Assembly: GCF_032884065.1 (NCBI RefSeq)
Contig: NC_088875.1
Span: 44,997,291 to 45,061,290, forward strand
Reading direction: 5' to 3'
Length of the DNA stretch: 64,000 nt
Source of the DNA: Artemia franciscana
Taxonomy: Eukaryota > Arthropoda > Branchiopoda > Anostraca > Artemiidae
Part shown: piece after piece, positions 1 to 10,795 of the stretch
Numbering within the stretch: the first letter of the stretch is position 1
Layout of the letters: each line of letters begins with the position of its first letter
Translations under genes and position numbers: made by a program
The notes under the pieces: generated by a model
Told to the model about the DNA's origin: nothing
Databases searched by the model: none
The model's input: the letters and a program-made list of their open reading frames with translations, nothing else

Positions 1-299
1 CACTGCTGCTATTTTCAAAATTTCCTCGCCCTGTAAATTGTTCTGCCGGTGCCCTTGACTAGTCAGAATTGTAAGCAAGAAGTGTGAATCATTAATATTA
101 AGGCTGAAGGGGAGAATTGATTACGTGTTTATCAAAGTAAAAAAAAAGTAAAATAAAACCATTGTAGTATAAAAAATGAAAAAAACGCTTTTATCTCTAA
201 ATCTACTTACAAATGAAAATAAAATTTGCTTCCCTATTATCCAAAAAAATGAATTTTCACTAAAAACAAAAGCGTGGGGAGATCCTAACATAAAAATTC

Positions 300-1470
300 A
301 TCTTTCAATAGTTATAAAATAAAATATGTCCTAACTGTCTTACGCTTTCATTTTTAGTCTAAAAGAATAATTTTTCGGTTTTAATAATTTTTTTTTCCAT
401 TCAGGATTAGTGTGTTCAAGATAAAAATAAAAAACGATTAAAAAAATTCTGGAATTTAACTGGAATCGCCTATTTATTTACTTACCTGAAATTAGAATTT
501 TTTCTTTGTATATTTGTAAAATTTTCAAAATTATAAAATTGGCCTGACATCAAAAGTTATTTTTCTATAGTTACAAAATATATCGTAGCTGCCCTAGGCT
601 TTCAATTTTTAGTCTGAAAAAAAAAAAACGATTAGATGGAGAAACAATTTTTTAGATTAAGGATTAGTGTGTTCAAGATATTAAAAAAAAAGATTAGAAA
701 ACAAATCGCTCTTCAGCTGGAATAATCTGCTTATAAAATTGGTTCATAAAATTGGCCTGACACTAAAAAAGGCTATTTTTCTATAACTACAAGATATATC
801 ATAGTCGCTCAAGGGTATTTGCAAATTTCAAGCTTATATATTTGGCCTGATATAAAAAGCTGTTTTTCTATAGTTACAAAATATATCATAGTCGCTCTAG
901 GATTCCTTTTTTACCCTTAAAAAAAAGAAAAAAAACTGAGTTGCAGGTAAAACAATTTTTGAGATTAAGGATTAGTGTGCTCAAGAAAAAAGATGATTAG
1001 AAATAATACATTTCTAAAAAAATCGGGGTTGCAAGAAAAACGATTTTTGAGATTAAAAAAAAAAATTCCGCTTTTTAACTGGAACAAACTATTTATCGAC
1101 TTATTTTTTTTTATGTTTAGCAAATTTCAAGCTTATAAAGTTTATATTTTTTTCGGCTCTTTCACTGGATTAAGACTATATAACCACCTACCTAAAATCA
1201 TAAATTTTTCTTTGTATATCTTGCGAATTATAAAGCTTATTAAATTTGCCTGACATAAAAAACTATTTTCCATAATTACAAAATGTGCCTTAGGCTTTCA
1301 GTTTTAGTCTTAAAAAAAAAAATATCCAGGTAGCAGGAAGAAAAGAACGTTGAGTTTTAGTGCGTTAAAGAAATAAAGTGATTGAAAAACAATAGCCTTT
1401 TTTTTCACCGGAATAGATTGTTTATCCGTCTATCTAAAAGCTTAACTTTTTTTATGGTTGACCAATCTTC
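300..1470. repeat. Degenerate tandem array, unit about 260-380 bp
   Basis: An AT-rich block in which a recognisable module recurs. The phrase ggattagtgtgttcaag starts near 404, 661 and 969, with a weaker form near 1351. A second phrase (ctatagttacaaaatatatc, then a tail ending in tagtct) recurs near 311, 567, 780, 867 and 1268. Spacing varies from 257 to about 380 bp, so copies have gained and lost bases. No coding sequence is credible here; the open frame at 975-1253 is inside the repeat and is lysine/phenylalanine-rich by composition. Confidence 0.7.
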
Positions 1471-1479
1471 AAGCTGCTA

Positions 1480-2242
1480 TAGCGTGATTGCCATAGAAAG
1501 AGAAAAGCACTGGTGGAGAACGTCAAGCTAATACATATCCCTCCTAGAGAGAAAATGAAGGAAACGACCTGTTGCTTAATAATTCGCTGGAAATCAACCT
1601 TATTTGACGGAAATCTAATTATGTAATCGTCACATTACAAGGCAATTCTCGTGATCCAATAAAAAAAAAAATTCAGGAGAAAAAAAAGAAGCTAATATGA
1701 CCTGTTGCCTAATAGATTCTTTGGAAATCTACCGCAGTATATGGAGATCTAGTTATATAATTGTTACATGAGAAGGCAATCGTTTTAACGTTTAAATTAG
1801 ATGACGCTTATAGCAATAATAATAATTCTATAATTTTAGAATTGTAATACCTTAGTGTTCTATGCAAAATCGTGTGTCCATTTTTTGTCAACTACCATAG
1901 TACTCTTTATGAAAATCGTGATATGAAGTCGCCCATGCAAGAAGTTAATTAGTCAATTCAAAATTTTAACTACAGTTAACTTATATTTTGCCGGTATTCT
2001 AAAGGTGCAAACGCCTTCAATATAGTCGTTTTTGACGCAATACCAAGGTGTTTTTTTTACTCTGCAAATGTTTTACCGGGTTTTGATTTATATATTCCAG
2101 ATCTCAAGTGCTTTAGGTTAGCTCCTTTTGGATTTTGTAAAATATGAGCTTACGGTCATTGTCAAACTTTTTCAAATATTTACATAGGAAATACAAATTT
2201 AAAGCCCAATTCTTCATGATTGCAGCTTCAGATATGACCAAG
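1480..2242. other. No recognisable gene
   Basis: AT-rich sequence with no convincing open frame, RNA gene or named repeat. The only pattern is a weak internal echo (cgacctgttgcttaataatt near 1563 and gacctgttgcctaatagatt near 1699), each followed by a similar 60-base stretch. This suggests an old local duplication of about 136 bp. Confidence 0.4.
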
Positions 2243-2690
2243 TAGAGAATGAACTGTAGCCCATAGTAACCGAAAATGTAGAAAAACGCTTTGAAAAATA
2301 AAACTGCGGAGTGAGGAATAATCAGCATTTGAAGCTGATTTGGAAATGATACCATGAAAAGAGAAATCACCAATGCAACAGCACAAACACATAAAAAAAA
2401 AAGAAAAAAAAAGAGACAGAAGAAAAATTTTTGACGAATAGCCGGAAACCTTTCAAAAACGGTGTCAGATATAAAGAAAAACTGCAACATTTTAATCGTC
2501 ATAGCTGAAAATCCCATACAGAAGAATCACAGTCCCTTATCCTGAACAAGAAGGAAAATCACTTTTTGGAATGGAAAGTATTGACTTCTCTCGTTTTTTT
2601 CTTCACCGCTACTGGGTTGCTGAAACATCGTAGAGAGATGCTTAAGGCCTCTTTTAAAAGGTAATTTTTATTTCGATGTGATTGTTGTAA
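2243..2690 (-). repeat. Interspersed repeat copy holding a spurious membrane-like ORF
   Basis: The 134-residue frame at 2113-2517 (minus) looks like a membrane protein because it is phenylalanine-rich. However, its first third lies in an interspersed repeat that recurs inverted at 3336-3535 and again near 35905-36065. The same stretch also carries two phrases typical of the SINE-like family of 18.6-23.5 kb: tgtagcccatagtaaccgaaa near 2256 and gaaacatcgtagagagatgc near 2623. I therefore treat the region as repeat, not as a receptor gene. Confidence 0.6.
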
Positions 2691-3012
2691 GCAACAAAAG
2701 ATAACGTTAATACAAATCTATTAGAAAATCCTTTTAGACTGATACACTCATTATTTAATTACTTATTGTGAAAAGACTACGAGATCAGATGCACAGATTT
2801 TCCTCAAAATTTGGAATAAATTGCATATATTCCTAAGCTTCACGAGGGTTGTTATATTCTTCTTCTTCACATATGGCATATGGTTAGGTTATTGCGAACG
2901 AATTTGGTAAAACATATCTAGAGTCAATTACTAGTTCGACTATGCATTCTTGGCCTAAACAAATTTTCTAAAGAGTTGCATAGCTATCAAATAATTTTTA
3001 AAGACTCTTTAG

Positions 3013-3043
3013 AATAGCTATGGACTATCAGTCCATAGCTATT
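3013..3043. other. Perfect 14-bp stem hairpin
   Basis: The arm aatagctatggact (3013-3026) and its exact reverse complement (3030-3043) are separated by atc. It is followed by two near-identical direct repeats of agactaaaaaaatcagtc (from about 3046 and 3067). No coding or regulatory role can be assigned. Confidence 0.8.
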
Positions 3044-3335
3044 ATAGACTAAAAAAATCAGTCCATAGACTAAAAAAATCAGTCGAAACACTAATGAGTC
3101 AAATACTGAGTCAAACATGTCCAATTCATCTCAGTCACTGCTCGAAAGATTAAGTTTTAAAAGGTACGTGTGCTATATCAACTTGTATTTGAAAATGCAG
3201 TTTTGTCAAAAAATATATTTTATTTTAATTTTAATTTTCGATACTGATGAAAAGTACGAAGATAAAAAAAGAGCCCTTTGACACTTCTCTATGATGGTTT
3301 AATGCCCCACTATCATTGACGAATAAAAAAGAAAA

Positions 3336-3535
3336 ATGAAAGAGGGCATATCGGAGCTTCCCATGCAAAAAAAATTATTTTCCTCGTCGGTCAAGAAGAA
3401 GGACTGTGATACGGGATTTTCAGCTATAGTGATTCCAATAGTGCAGCTTCATTTGGTTCGACATTTTTTTAAGGGATTTCAGACTATTTTTCAATCCTTC
3501 CATAAACTTTTTTCGCAATTAACTTCTACCAATAA
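3336..3535 (+). repeat. Interspersed repeat, second copy, inverted relative to the first
   Basis: The sequence around gggattttcagctatagtga aligns with the reverse complement of 2440-2610 and with 35905-36065. The 72-residue open frame here is part of the repeat. The copy ends where the LINE 3' tail begins. Confidence 0.6.
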
Positions 3536-3540
3536 TAAAT

Positions 3541-3860
3541 ACATAGATAGATAGATAGATTTATTCACACAAAAGGCCAATTGGGACATGGTGACATACA
3601 CAAAACAAGCAAGAAATACAGCAACAAAAGATAAGCTGAAAAGACACTAAAACTTATTATTTAAGAAAATCATCACGATACATCACACCTACCCGGACAA
3701 ACTTTCCAATATTTATACCTAAGTAATACCTGCTTCGCAAAATTTCCAAAATCCAATAAAAAAAAACAAAAAAAAAACATCCAAATCCTTAGCCGAAATA
3801 GAAGTTACCATTCCTAAACCAGCTTCTAACGGTGATTCTTTCTTATTGACAGCTATTATA
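3541..3860 (-). mobile_element. 3' end of a non-LTR retrotransposon (LINE), 5'-truncated
   Basis: Read on the minus strand, the block ends with gtgtgaataaatctatctat and further short tandem repeats. That is an AATAAA signal merging into a tetranucleotide tail, the usual form of a CR1/Jockey-type 3' end. The sequence just before it (catgtcccaattggcc on the minus strand) looks like 3' UTR. No reverse-transcriptase frame is left, so only the tail integrated here. The clade is inferred. Confidence 0.55.
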
Positions 3861-5725
3861 TAAGAAAAATGTATTTTTAAATTTTTGGTTAGTGTAGTCT
3901 AGTATTCATTCCTTACGAACTAACTTAACTGAACTTTGACAAACTTTACGATATTTACTAACTAACTACACATCAGAATTTTTGGCAATAGCTGCAACTA
4001 CATATACTAGATGATATAACACACAAGTCTTTCGACAATGTTTTCAAATTCTTGGGTATTGAAATTCTTGAATTCATTCTTGATGAATTGAAATTCTGGG
4101 GTTTGATGTTAAATTTGAATGACTGCATTGACTGATTCCCTTTGGTTCGATCTTCATTAGGTTCCAGCAAAGAAGAAGCTGAAGGCTTATTCTTGCGCGT
4201 GATATATTTTTAAAACAATAACAAATTCGAACTAAATCGGGTACTTGCATTATAAACCTCCTACCGCTCAAGTTGTTCATTCGTCGACACATTATAGTGT
4301 AGTTTTTTTTTTCATTAGTTTCCTTCAGCTTAGCGTAGGACAAGACAAAGAGAAGTGAGAGAATAAATAGAAAATATACAACTTCGGCTATATATTTTCA
4401 CATTAAAGGGGGGGGGGTTGCTGGTAAAGTATTTGGATAGCAAGAAGTCAGAAAACAATTCTTACTACATAACGTGCAGAATAATTGCACTTAACACGTT
4501 AGGCATGCAGACCTGCTACACTTTACCCCCACCCTACTAATGTGTAAATATATAGGCCAAATTTGTTTCTAAAGTATGATATTTTTATCTTACTTTGGTA
4601 TATTTCATTAGGATTGAGCGTCAGAGAAACATATTATAAGAATATCAGGTAAGGGTTATATCATACCCTAAATCAAAAGACATTATGTGCATCCAGTGTC
4701 GGCCAGTGTTGGCTAGTACGGCTAAAGGTACTAAGTTGAAACTTACAGGGCATGTTCAGAGTGATGCTCAAAACCGATTGGGGAATTGACAAACTCTCCA
4801 TCATTTGCCCTATTTAAATGTCCGTCACCAACACGAAATACTGAGAGGGACGTTGAACTAAATCAAAAGAAATTATGTGCATCAAGTTGACAAATGGTAT
4901 AATATCTCAAGAACTTCTAATCGTATTCATCAGTTTTATCTTGAATTTGAGAATTCATCAATGAAATGAAATGCCATTTCTGTTTCATTGATTTCATCAA
5001 TTTCCAGGCCTTGAATTGTTCGTGATGAGCTTGAATTGTTCGTGATTGATCTGTTTCATTGATTTCTGTTGAAATTTCCTATTTCATTGATGAAATTGAT
5101 GAAGGCCTATACAGAAATGGTATTGTGACCATTTCAAATAGGCCAAATGCTTTTTAGCAAACATACTTTGCAATGACTCAGTGTTGAATGAGGAATTCTA
5201 TAGGAAGTGTTGCAAGAATATGCAACACTATTAATAACTGTTGCATAATATAATAACTATTGCATTATAACTATAAATAACTATTGCATAAATATGCCAA
5301 TCTTTTACTGTTTGTAAAACCAGCAGAACCCCAACTCCAGCATGAAACCAATGGTGTTTCATTAAGGCCCTTTCTGTCAGAATAATTTCTACAACATTAA
5401 GATATTTGGATCTTCTTTCAACCAGCTTTATAGCTTTTTTTTTAAGTCTACTAGTCTAATTCTAATTTTCTTTTTAATTCTGCTAGTTTAATTCTACTTT
5501 TTAATTCTACAATTTTAAATGTTGCAGCTCCTTGAAGATGTTTCTCAATCTCTTTATGAAGAAAACAAGCATCGCACAGTACATTGCAATTCATGGGCCC
5601 TTTTTTCTTTTTTTTTTAGCCTAATTCTTCGAAAATAAATTAGCCTATCTTTGTCGTATTTACGTTAAACAGTACAATTTTCAGATCGAACTTCGTAAGG
5701 AAGATCGGTAAATAACATTATTAGG
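3861..5725. other. No gene; small direct and inverted repeats
   Basis: No credible exon or ORF. A 26-base phrase (ctaaatcaaaagacattatg and onwards) at 4669 recurs with one mismatch at 4858. At 4960-5120 a foldback joins ccatttctgtttcattgatt on one side to a near reverse complement around 5080-5120. Nine or ten guanines stand at about 4409. The two minus-strand frames at 3973-4343 overlap each other and show no family features. Confidence 0.4.
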
Positions 5726-6016
5726 ATTACTACCTGGCTGTATGTAACGCATTCGCTCATGTCTTTATTAAAAACGCTTATCAATCATAGAGTTCCTTAC
5801 ATTGGCCCAGTTTCAATTGGGATCTTCTTAAAGTTTCATTGGGATCCAGTTTCATTGTTCCAGTTTCATTAGGATCTTCTTACACAAGATTTGTAAAAAA
5901 AAAATCTCTTAGAATTACTAGCTGGCTGTGTGTAATGCATTCGCTCATTTCTTGATCAAAAAGGCTTATCAATCAAGAAGTTCCGTACATCGGCCCAGTT
6001 TCAATTGGGATCAATT
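5726..6016 (+). repeat. Direct duplication of about 105 bp
   Basis: Bases 5726-5832 and 5910-6016 are about 80-85% alike. Shared phrases include gcccagtttcaattgggatc, and the two copies start about 184 bp apart. The second copy runs on into the open frame 5928-6218, so that frame is not a reliable gene. Confidence 0.6.
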
Positions 6017-6114
6017 CCTGAGCGACATATTGTCAGCCAAAGATCAACCCAGTGTGCCACCACAGGACACAAATTGCACCTTAAAATACTTTCACAAAAG
6101 TTGGAGGGCATGGG

Positions 6115-6230
6115 AATGTGGGGCGTTTACCCCGTTCATATACAGGATAATTCCTTTTTATTTTGAGTTTCAAAGTCGCTCTTTACTTTCATTTGCGAAA
6201 ATTTGTTCTGTTTTGTAATTTAATGAGCAA
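6115..6230 (+). mobile_element. Right half of the foldback element family
   Basis: Contains the signature of the foldback elements seen at 7326 and 27190: ccgttcatatac, an A/T-rich spacer, then a derivative of agtcgctctttactttca. Only the right arm is present, so this is a truncated or heavily diverged copy. Confidence 0.5.
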
Positions 6231-6830
6231 AATGGGTGAGTTGAAAAGGTTTGACCCCTAGAATGAATTCAAACTGCTAATAAAACTTTTCTAACCCAAT
6301 CCTAGTTATTTTCCCTTGGAGATTCTAAACACATAACAGCATAAAAGAGTTTTATTTAAAATTCAGAAATTTGACCCTGATTGTCACCCAAATCCATAAG
6401 TATGATGAGCACAGAATAAAGTATTATAGGTCTAATGATTGTTGTAATAATGCTGCAGATTTTGAAAATATGTTAGCATTAAAAGAATTAACTGGAAAGC
6501 TTTCTGGTCAAAGGGAAAAAGCCGACCTGCTAGCACTACCATTTCAAAGTAATTGTAGTTATCGGCTCACGTATAGCATTCATTTAGTGAACATGTTAAA
6601 CCGGATTTACTCTCACAAAGTTTTGATAAAACAAGAATGCATTCGAGGTAAATACTCCTACTTAACGTCGGACTATTCATTTAGTGTTCAGCAAGATTAA
6701 TTTGATGTCGAATTTTTTTTGGATAGATTCAGATGCCAATATTACGCAAAGCGAGTAATTAAAGGAGTTTTATGTGGTAGTATATTTCTACAGTCTATTT
6801 TTTCTTGGAGTTCAATTACTATTTTGTATT

Positions 6831-7325
6831 ATGGGAGGAAAGAGGAAGAAGGAAAAATCTGACAAGTTTTTTCTCGCATCCAGTCCCATTGAAGGAATCT
6901 CATTGAAATCACTAGCTGATAGTTTGAGTCTAGTTTTACAGACTGTCAAAGAAATGGGTGATCGTTTACTTGATTTACAAAATAATCCTTTAGATATTGA
7001 AAATATAATTAATAATTCAATTGGAAGTAGAAATCAGATGAATAATGATTATAACTCGGCTTTTAAAAGTAAGTATGTTTCGCATTTAAATGGTTCTGCG
7101 TCCTCTAAACGAGATGATATTTTCTCTGTGTTTCATTTTAACATTCAGGGACTCTGCTCGTCTTTTGGTGAGCTGAAAAGGATCGTTAGTGATGTAACTC
7201 CTGATGTTATAGGATTATGTGAAACTTTTCTGGATTCAAAAAGGATATCCTTCTAGATATTCCAGGATATAGAATGGAGAGGCTGAATAGGAAACAGATG
7301 GCAAGAGATGGCCTTATGCTTTATT
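6831..7325 (+). pseudogene. LINE endonuclease region, 5' part, broken
   Basis: Open frame from ATG 6831 (an upstream in-frame ATG lies at 6774) to the stop near 7256. A basic start (MGGKRKKEKSDKFF) leads into a typical endonuclease/exonuclease/phosphatase opening with HFNIQGL and DVIGLCETFLDS, which carry the metal-binding Asn and Glu of APE-type LINE endonucleases. After a frameshift near 7255 the frame resumes as GYRMERLNRKQMARDGL and then stops where a large element is inserted. The same protein continues at 9092. The family is Jockey/CR1-like by inference. Upstream bases 6371-6700 hold an open frame that could be LINE 5' sequence, but I see no ORF1 zinc knuckles. Confidence 0.7.
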
Positions 7326-9091
7326 AAATAAAAAAGGCTAGTTTTTTTAACTGAATGTAAGGAGCGATATTAAAACTTAAAACGAACAGAAATTACTCTG
7401 TATATGAAATGGGTTGTCCCATCCGCAATCCCTCGCTCTTTCCGCTAAAGTTTTTAATTGTTTTAAAAAGTAGAATTGTAGCAAAGAGTCAAACTTTAGC
7501 GTAAAGAGCGAGGGATTGCGCAGGGGACAACCCATTTCATATACGGAGTAATTTCTGTTCGTTTTAAGTTTTAATGTCGCTCCTCTCTTTCAGTTAAAAA
7601 AAACTAGCTTTTGTATTTAATTTCTGAACGTTTTTGAATTAATGTATGTTTGATTTTGGCTCTCCGCACATAAATTATTAAACTGAAATTTGCATATTAA
7701 TTCTTTTTTTGGCTAAATGGCTCTCTCTTAGTTTTGATCAGACGATTTTGAGAAATAAGGGGCGAGGAAGGAGCCCTGTTGCCCTCCAATTTTTCGGTTA
7801 CTCAAAAAGGCAACTAAAAACTTTAAATTTTTAACGAATGTTTTTATTAGTAAAAAATATACGTAACTTAAGAATTAACTTACGTAACAAACTTTTATAT
7901 TCTTAAATTTTTATTATGTATATGAGGGGGTTTGTCCCCTTGTTAATGCCTCGCTCTTTAAACTAAATCTTAAGTTTTGTCCCAATTCTTTAAGAGTAAC
8001 CCCTGAATCAGAAAGGCCGTAGAATAAATAGTTTAAATTACTAAAAATGCTTTAGCATAAGGAGCGAGGTATTTATCTTCTCGTAAATACCTCGCTCTTT
8101 ATGCTAAAGTACTTTTAGCACCCTTTATATGCGTAATAATCTCTGTTCGTTTTAGATTTTATGCTACTCCTTACTTTCAGTTGAAAAAACTTTTTCATGT
8201 TTGTTTTTCATTGTTTTTTTTTCATAGTAATGCAAGAAAATCCCGCACCCTTTTCATTGAATTTCTCTTCCCCCATGATGTATTCCTCCAAGGAAAGATC
8301 CTCTCACATAGCCCCCTCCCCTCAACCCACCCCCAAACCAAAAAAATCCCACTGAAATCGTCTATACACTTCCCAATAACCATTACTGTATGTCAACACT
8401 GGTCAAAGTTTGTAACTTGCAGCCCCTCCCCCAGGGACTGTGGGGGAGTAAGTCATCGCCAAAGATATAGTTATTATGGTTTTCGACTATGCGGAACAAA
8501 ATGGCTATCTCAAAATTTCGATCCGTTGACTTTGGCAAACAAATAAGCGTGGGAGGGGGCCTAGGTGCCCTCCAAGTTTTTGGTCACTTTTCTGGAACTT
8601 TTCCAGAATTTTTTGGTCACTTTTGGAACTTTTCATTTCCGTTAGAAAGAGCCCTCTAGCGACATTCTAGGACCACTTGTTCAATACGATGACCCCTGGG
8701 GAAAAAAAAGCAAAAAAAACAAATAAACACGCAACCGTGATCTGATTTCCGGCAAAAAATACGAAATTCCATATTTTTGTAGATAGGAGCTCGAAATTTT
8801 TGCTATAAGTTTCTCTGATACGCTGAATGTGATTGGTGTGATTTTCGTTACGATTCTATGACTTTTAGGGGATGTTTCCCCCTATTCTCCTAAATGAGGC
8901 AAATTTTCTCAGGCTCGTAACTTTTGATGACAAAGACTAAATTTGATGAAACTTATATATTTAAAATCAGCATGAAAATCCAACTCTTTTGATGTATCTT
9001 TTAGCATCAAACTTCCGTTTTTTGGAGTTTCGTTTGCTATTGAGTCGGGTCGCTCCTTACTGCAGTTCGTTACCACGAACTGTTTGATATT
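7326..9091 (+). mobile_element. Non-autonomous element with foldback 5' end and 3' hairpin, copy 1
   Basis: A 1.77-kb insertion inside the LINE. Its left 285 bases fold back almost completely: gtaaggagcgat, cgttttaagttttaatgtcg and the paired phrases ctcgctctttccgctaaag and ctttagcgtaaagagcgag are complementary. A second, smaller foldback lies at 7905-8200. The right end is gtcgctccttactgcagttc, then a perfect hairpin (9063-9082, arms CAGTTCG/CGAACTG) and the tail tttgatatt. A second copy at 29729-30955 ends at the identical bases, which fixes the right end. No transposase frame exists. Helitron/Helentron-like termini are one possible reading; a foldback DNA transposon is another. Confidence 0.7.
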
Positions 9092-9885
9092 GCTGATCGT
9101 CTTGCATATAATGTCCGAAATGATTTGAGCAGAAATGAGGAAGGAATCTTTGAATCTCTATTTATTGAGATTAAATCAATGCGTAAGTATTTAGTTGTGG
9201 GTTTGGTTTATAAGTCCCCCAGTGGATCTATTCCTTTGTTTTTGAAAATTCTGGAAGAAGTTTTGGACTCAGTCCAAAACATCCCTATGGATTAATTCTT
9301 ATGGTTGATTTTAACCTCAACCTGCTAGATCTAAATTCTGCTTCAACTATTGATTTTTTGTCAATGATGCTCTCTTTGGGAACTGTACCTTCAGTTTGTA
9401 TATCAAACCCGAGTTACTGAAACACAAGTGTCTCTTATCGATAATATTTTTTCGTCAGGTAATTTGGTGCTGGTTAGTGATATTTCTAATCATTTTCCCG
9501 CTATTTCCCGATATAACAGTGCTGATCAAGTGCAGCGTATAGCATCACCATCTAATCTTCCATTTTTCCGTATGGTGATACTGAGCTAAGTCTACTTAAT
9601 TCTCGTCTGGCTGATGTACCATGGGTAGTTTGGTTTCTGATTCAGATTTTAACCACCCTTTTGATTCCTTTTATGATTTAGTTAAAGAAGGAATCCTGGA
9701 AATTTGCAATTGGGGTCCAGCGCCCCATACTTCGAAAAGGATAGCACCACTGAATCCATGGATGACTTCAGGTCTCCATAAAAGCTGGACAAGGAAAAAT
9801 TATTTGAGGAAGATTTACAAGGCTTCATCATCTTTAGCTCATCACGAACAGTTCAAAGCCTATAGGAATATATTTAATAGCCGCA
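9092..9885 (+). pseudogene. LINE endonuclease to reverse-transcriptase linker, 3' part, broken
   Basis: Continues the protein cut at 7325. Recognisable pieces in order are ADRLAYNVRNDLSRNEEG, VVGLVYKSPSGS (typical endonuclease strand), VDFNLNLLD (catalytic GDFN-type motif, Gly replaced by Val), SDISNHFPA (S-D-H motif), then PWMTSGLHKSWTRKN and FKAYRNIFNS of the linker before the reverse transcriptase. Several frameshifts separate them. The homology ends abruptly at 9885, where a Helitron fragment in the other orientation begins, so the reverse transcriptase is absent. Confidence 0.7.
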
Positions 9886-10265
9886 AGCCTGGTTTCGAGT
9901 TGCTCTGGTGGTTCCTCGACACGCCGTCGTTGACGTAAAGGCGCAAGCCTTGTTTCACGTTGCTCTGGTGACTCCTTGACACGACTTCTTTTTTACTATT
10001 ACTGTCAGCTGCAAGCCTGGTTTCGCGTTGCTCTGGTGGTTCCTCGACGTGCTTTCATTGAAGTAAAGCCGCAAGACCGGTTTTGTGTTGCTCTGGTGAT
10101 TCCTCGACACACCTTCTTTTTTTACTATCTCTGTCAGCTGCAAGCCTGTTTTCGTGTAGCTCTGGTGTTTCCTCGACACGCCTTCGTTGACGTAAAGCCG
10201 CAAGCCTGGTTTTGCGTTGCTCTTGTGTTTCCTCCTGGTGTTCCCCTTTTGGTAACATTATAGTG
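9886..10265 (-). pseudogene. Helitron Rep N-terminal basic repeat region, fragment
   Basis: Minus-strand translation gives repeated units of the form RLAADRDSKKRRCVEESPEQ, matching the basic, coiled-coil-like repeat at the start of the Helitron Rep at 50570-51060. About six units are present with frame breaks. The fragment is joined on its 5' side, through an AT tract, to the 3' end of another Helitron piece (10337-10795), so two Helitron parts stand head to tail. Confidence 0.75.
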
Positions 10266-10288
10266 GATAATTTCTCTTTGACATTAGT

Positions 10289-10292
10289 GATA

Positions 10293-10336
<44 letters not shown>
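10289..10336. repeat. (AT)n microsatellite
   Basis: About 48 bases of alternating AT directly abutting a CTAG (10337-10340). Helitrons insert between A and T, and this arrangement recurs at 56112-56116. Confidence 0.95.
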
Positions 10337-10337
<1 letters not shown>

Positions 10338-10795
10338 TAGCTAGTGGTGGTAACCAACACTTATTTGGTGGGGGCACTTGCTAGGAATAAGAACAGCCTC
10401 ACACTCAGAAGGCCCTGTCAAGATTGTTGCCTCTATTATGTTTCCCATTGTTTTTACGGCAAGTCGCGTGCCATTGCCAAGCTTTGGTGGGTTAATATTT
10501 CGCAACAGTATTATTGGTACGCCTATTTTTAGTTTTAGCACGTGTGGTGGAATCCCTGAGAGATACAGAGAATTTAAAAATTCTGATGGATAGTTGACCG
10601 CTTCATTTGATTCCAGAACTGTGTCGACTGACTTGTAATTGACTGTCTGGTCTTGAATATTGGTCAGAATAATATTGTTGATTTCGTGGACGTCTTTGTT
10701 CTTGGCTGCCAGAATCGCTCGTTCATATAGAAATTTATGATTTTTATAATTGGTTAGAATATTCGAAAATACCTTAAAGATAAAAACTAAAAAAA
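10337..10795 (-). pseudogene. Helitron helicase C-terminal fragment with CTAG end
   Basis: A continuous minus-strand frame includes ERAILAAKNKDVHEINNIIL, SVDTVLESNEAVNYPSEF and IGVPIILLRNINPPKLGN, then EATILTGPSECEAVLIP. It matches the PIF1-like helicase tail at 54590-54990 and is actually less broken there. After EAVLIP the coding homology stops, and a short non-coding stretch leads to CTAG followed by (AT)n, the expected Helitron 3' boundary. The last helicase motif (the QG-containing segment) is deleted. Confidence 0.75.

Noticed and set aside
2113-2517. 134-residue membrane-like protein (possible chemoreceptor exon) on the minus strand
   Set aside because: Its N-terminal third is an interspersed repeat present in two other places, and SINE-like phrases lie in the same stretch. 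Hydrophobicity comes from A/T-rich composition.
4669-4889. Insertion with a 26-bp target duplication between the two ctaaatcaaaag phrases
   Set aside because: The enclosed 160 bases show no element features, so this may be a simple duplication.
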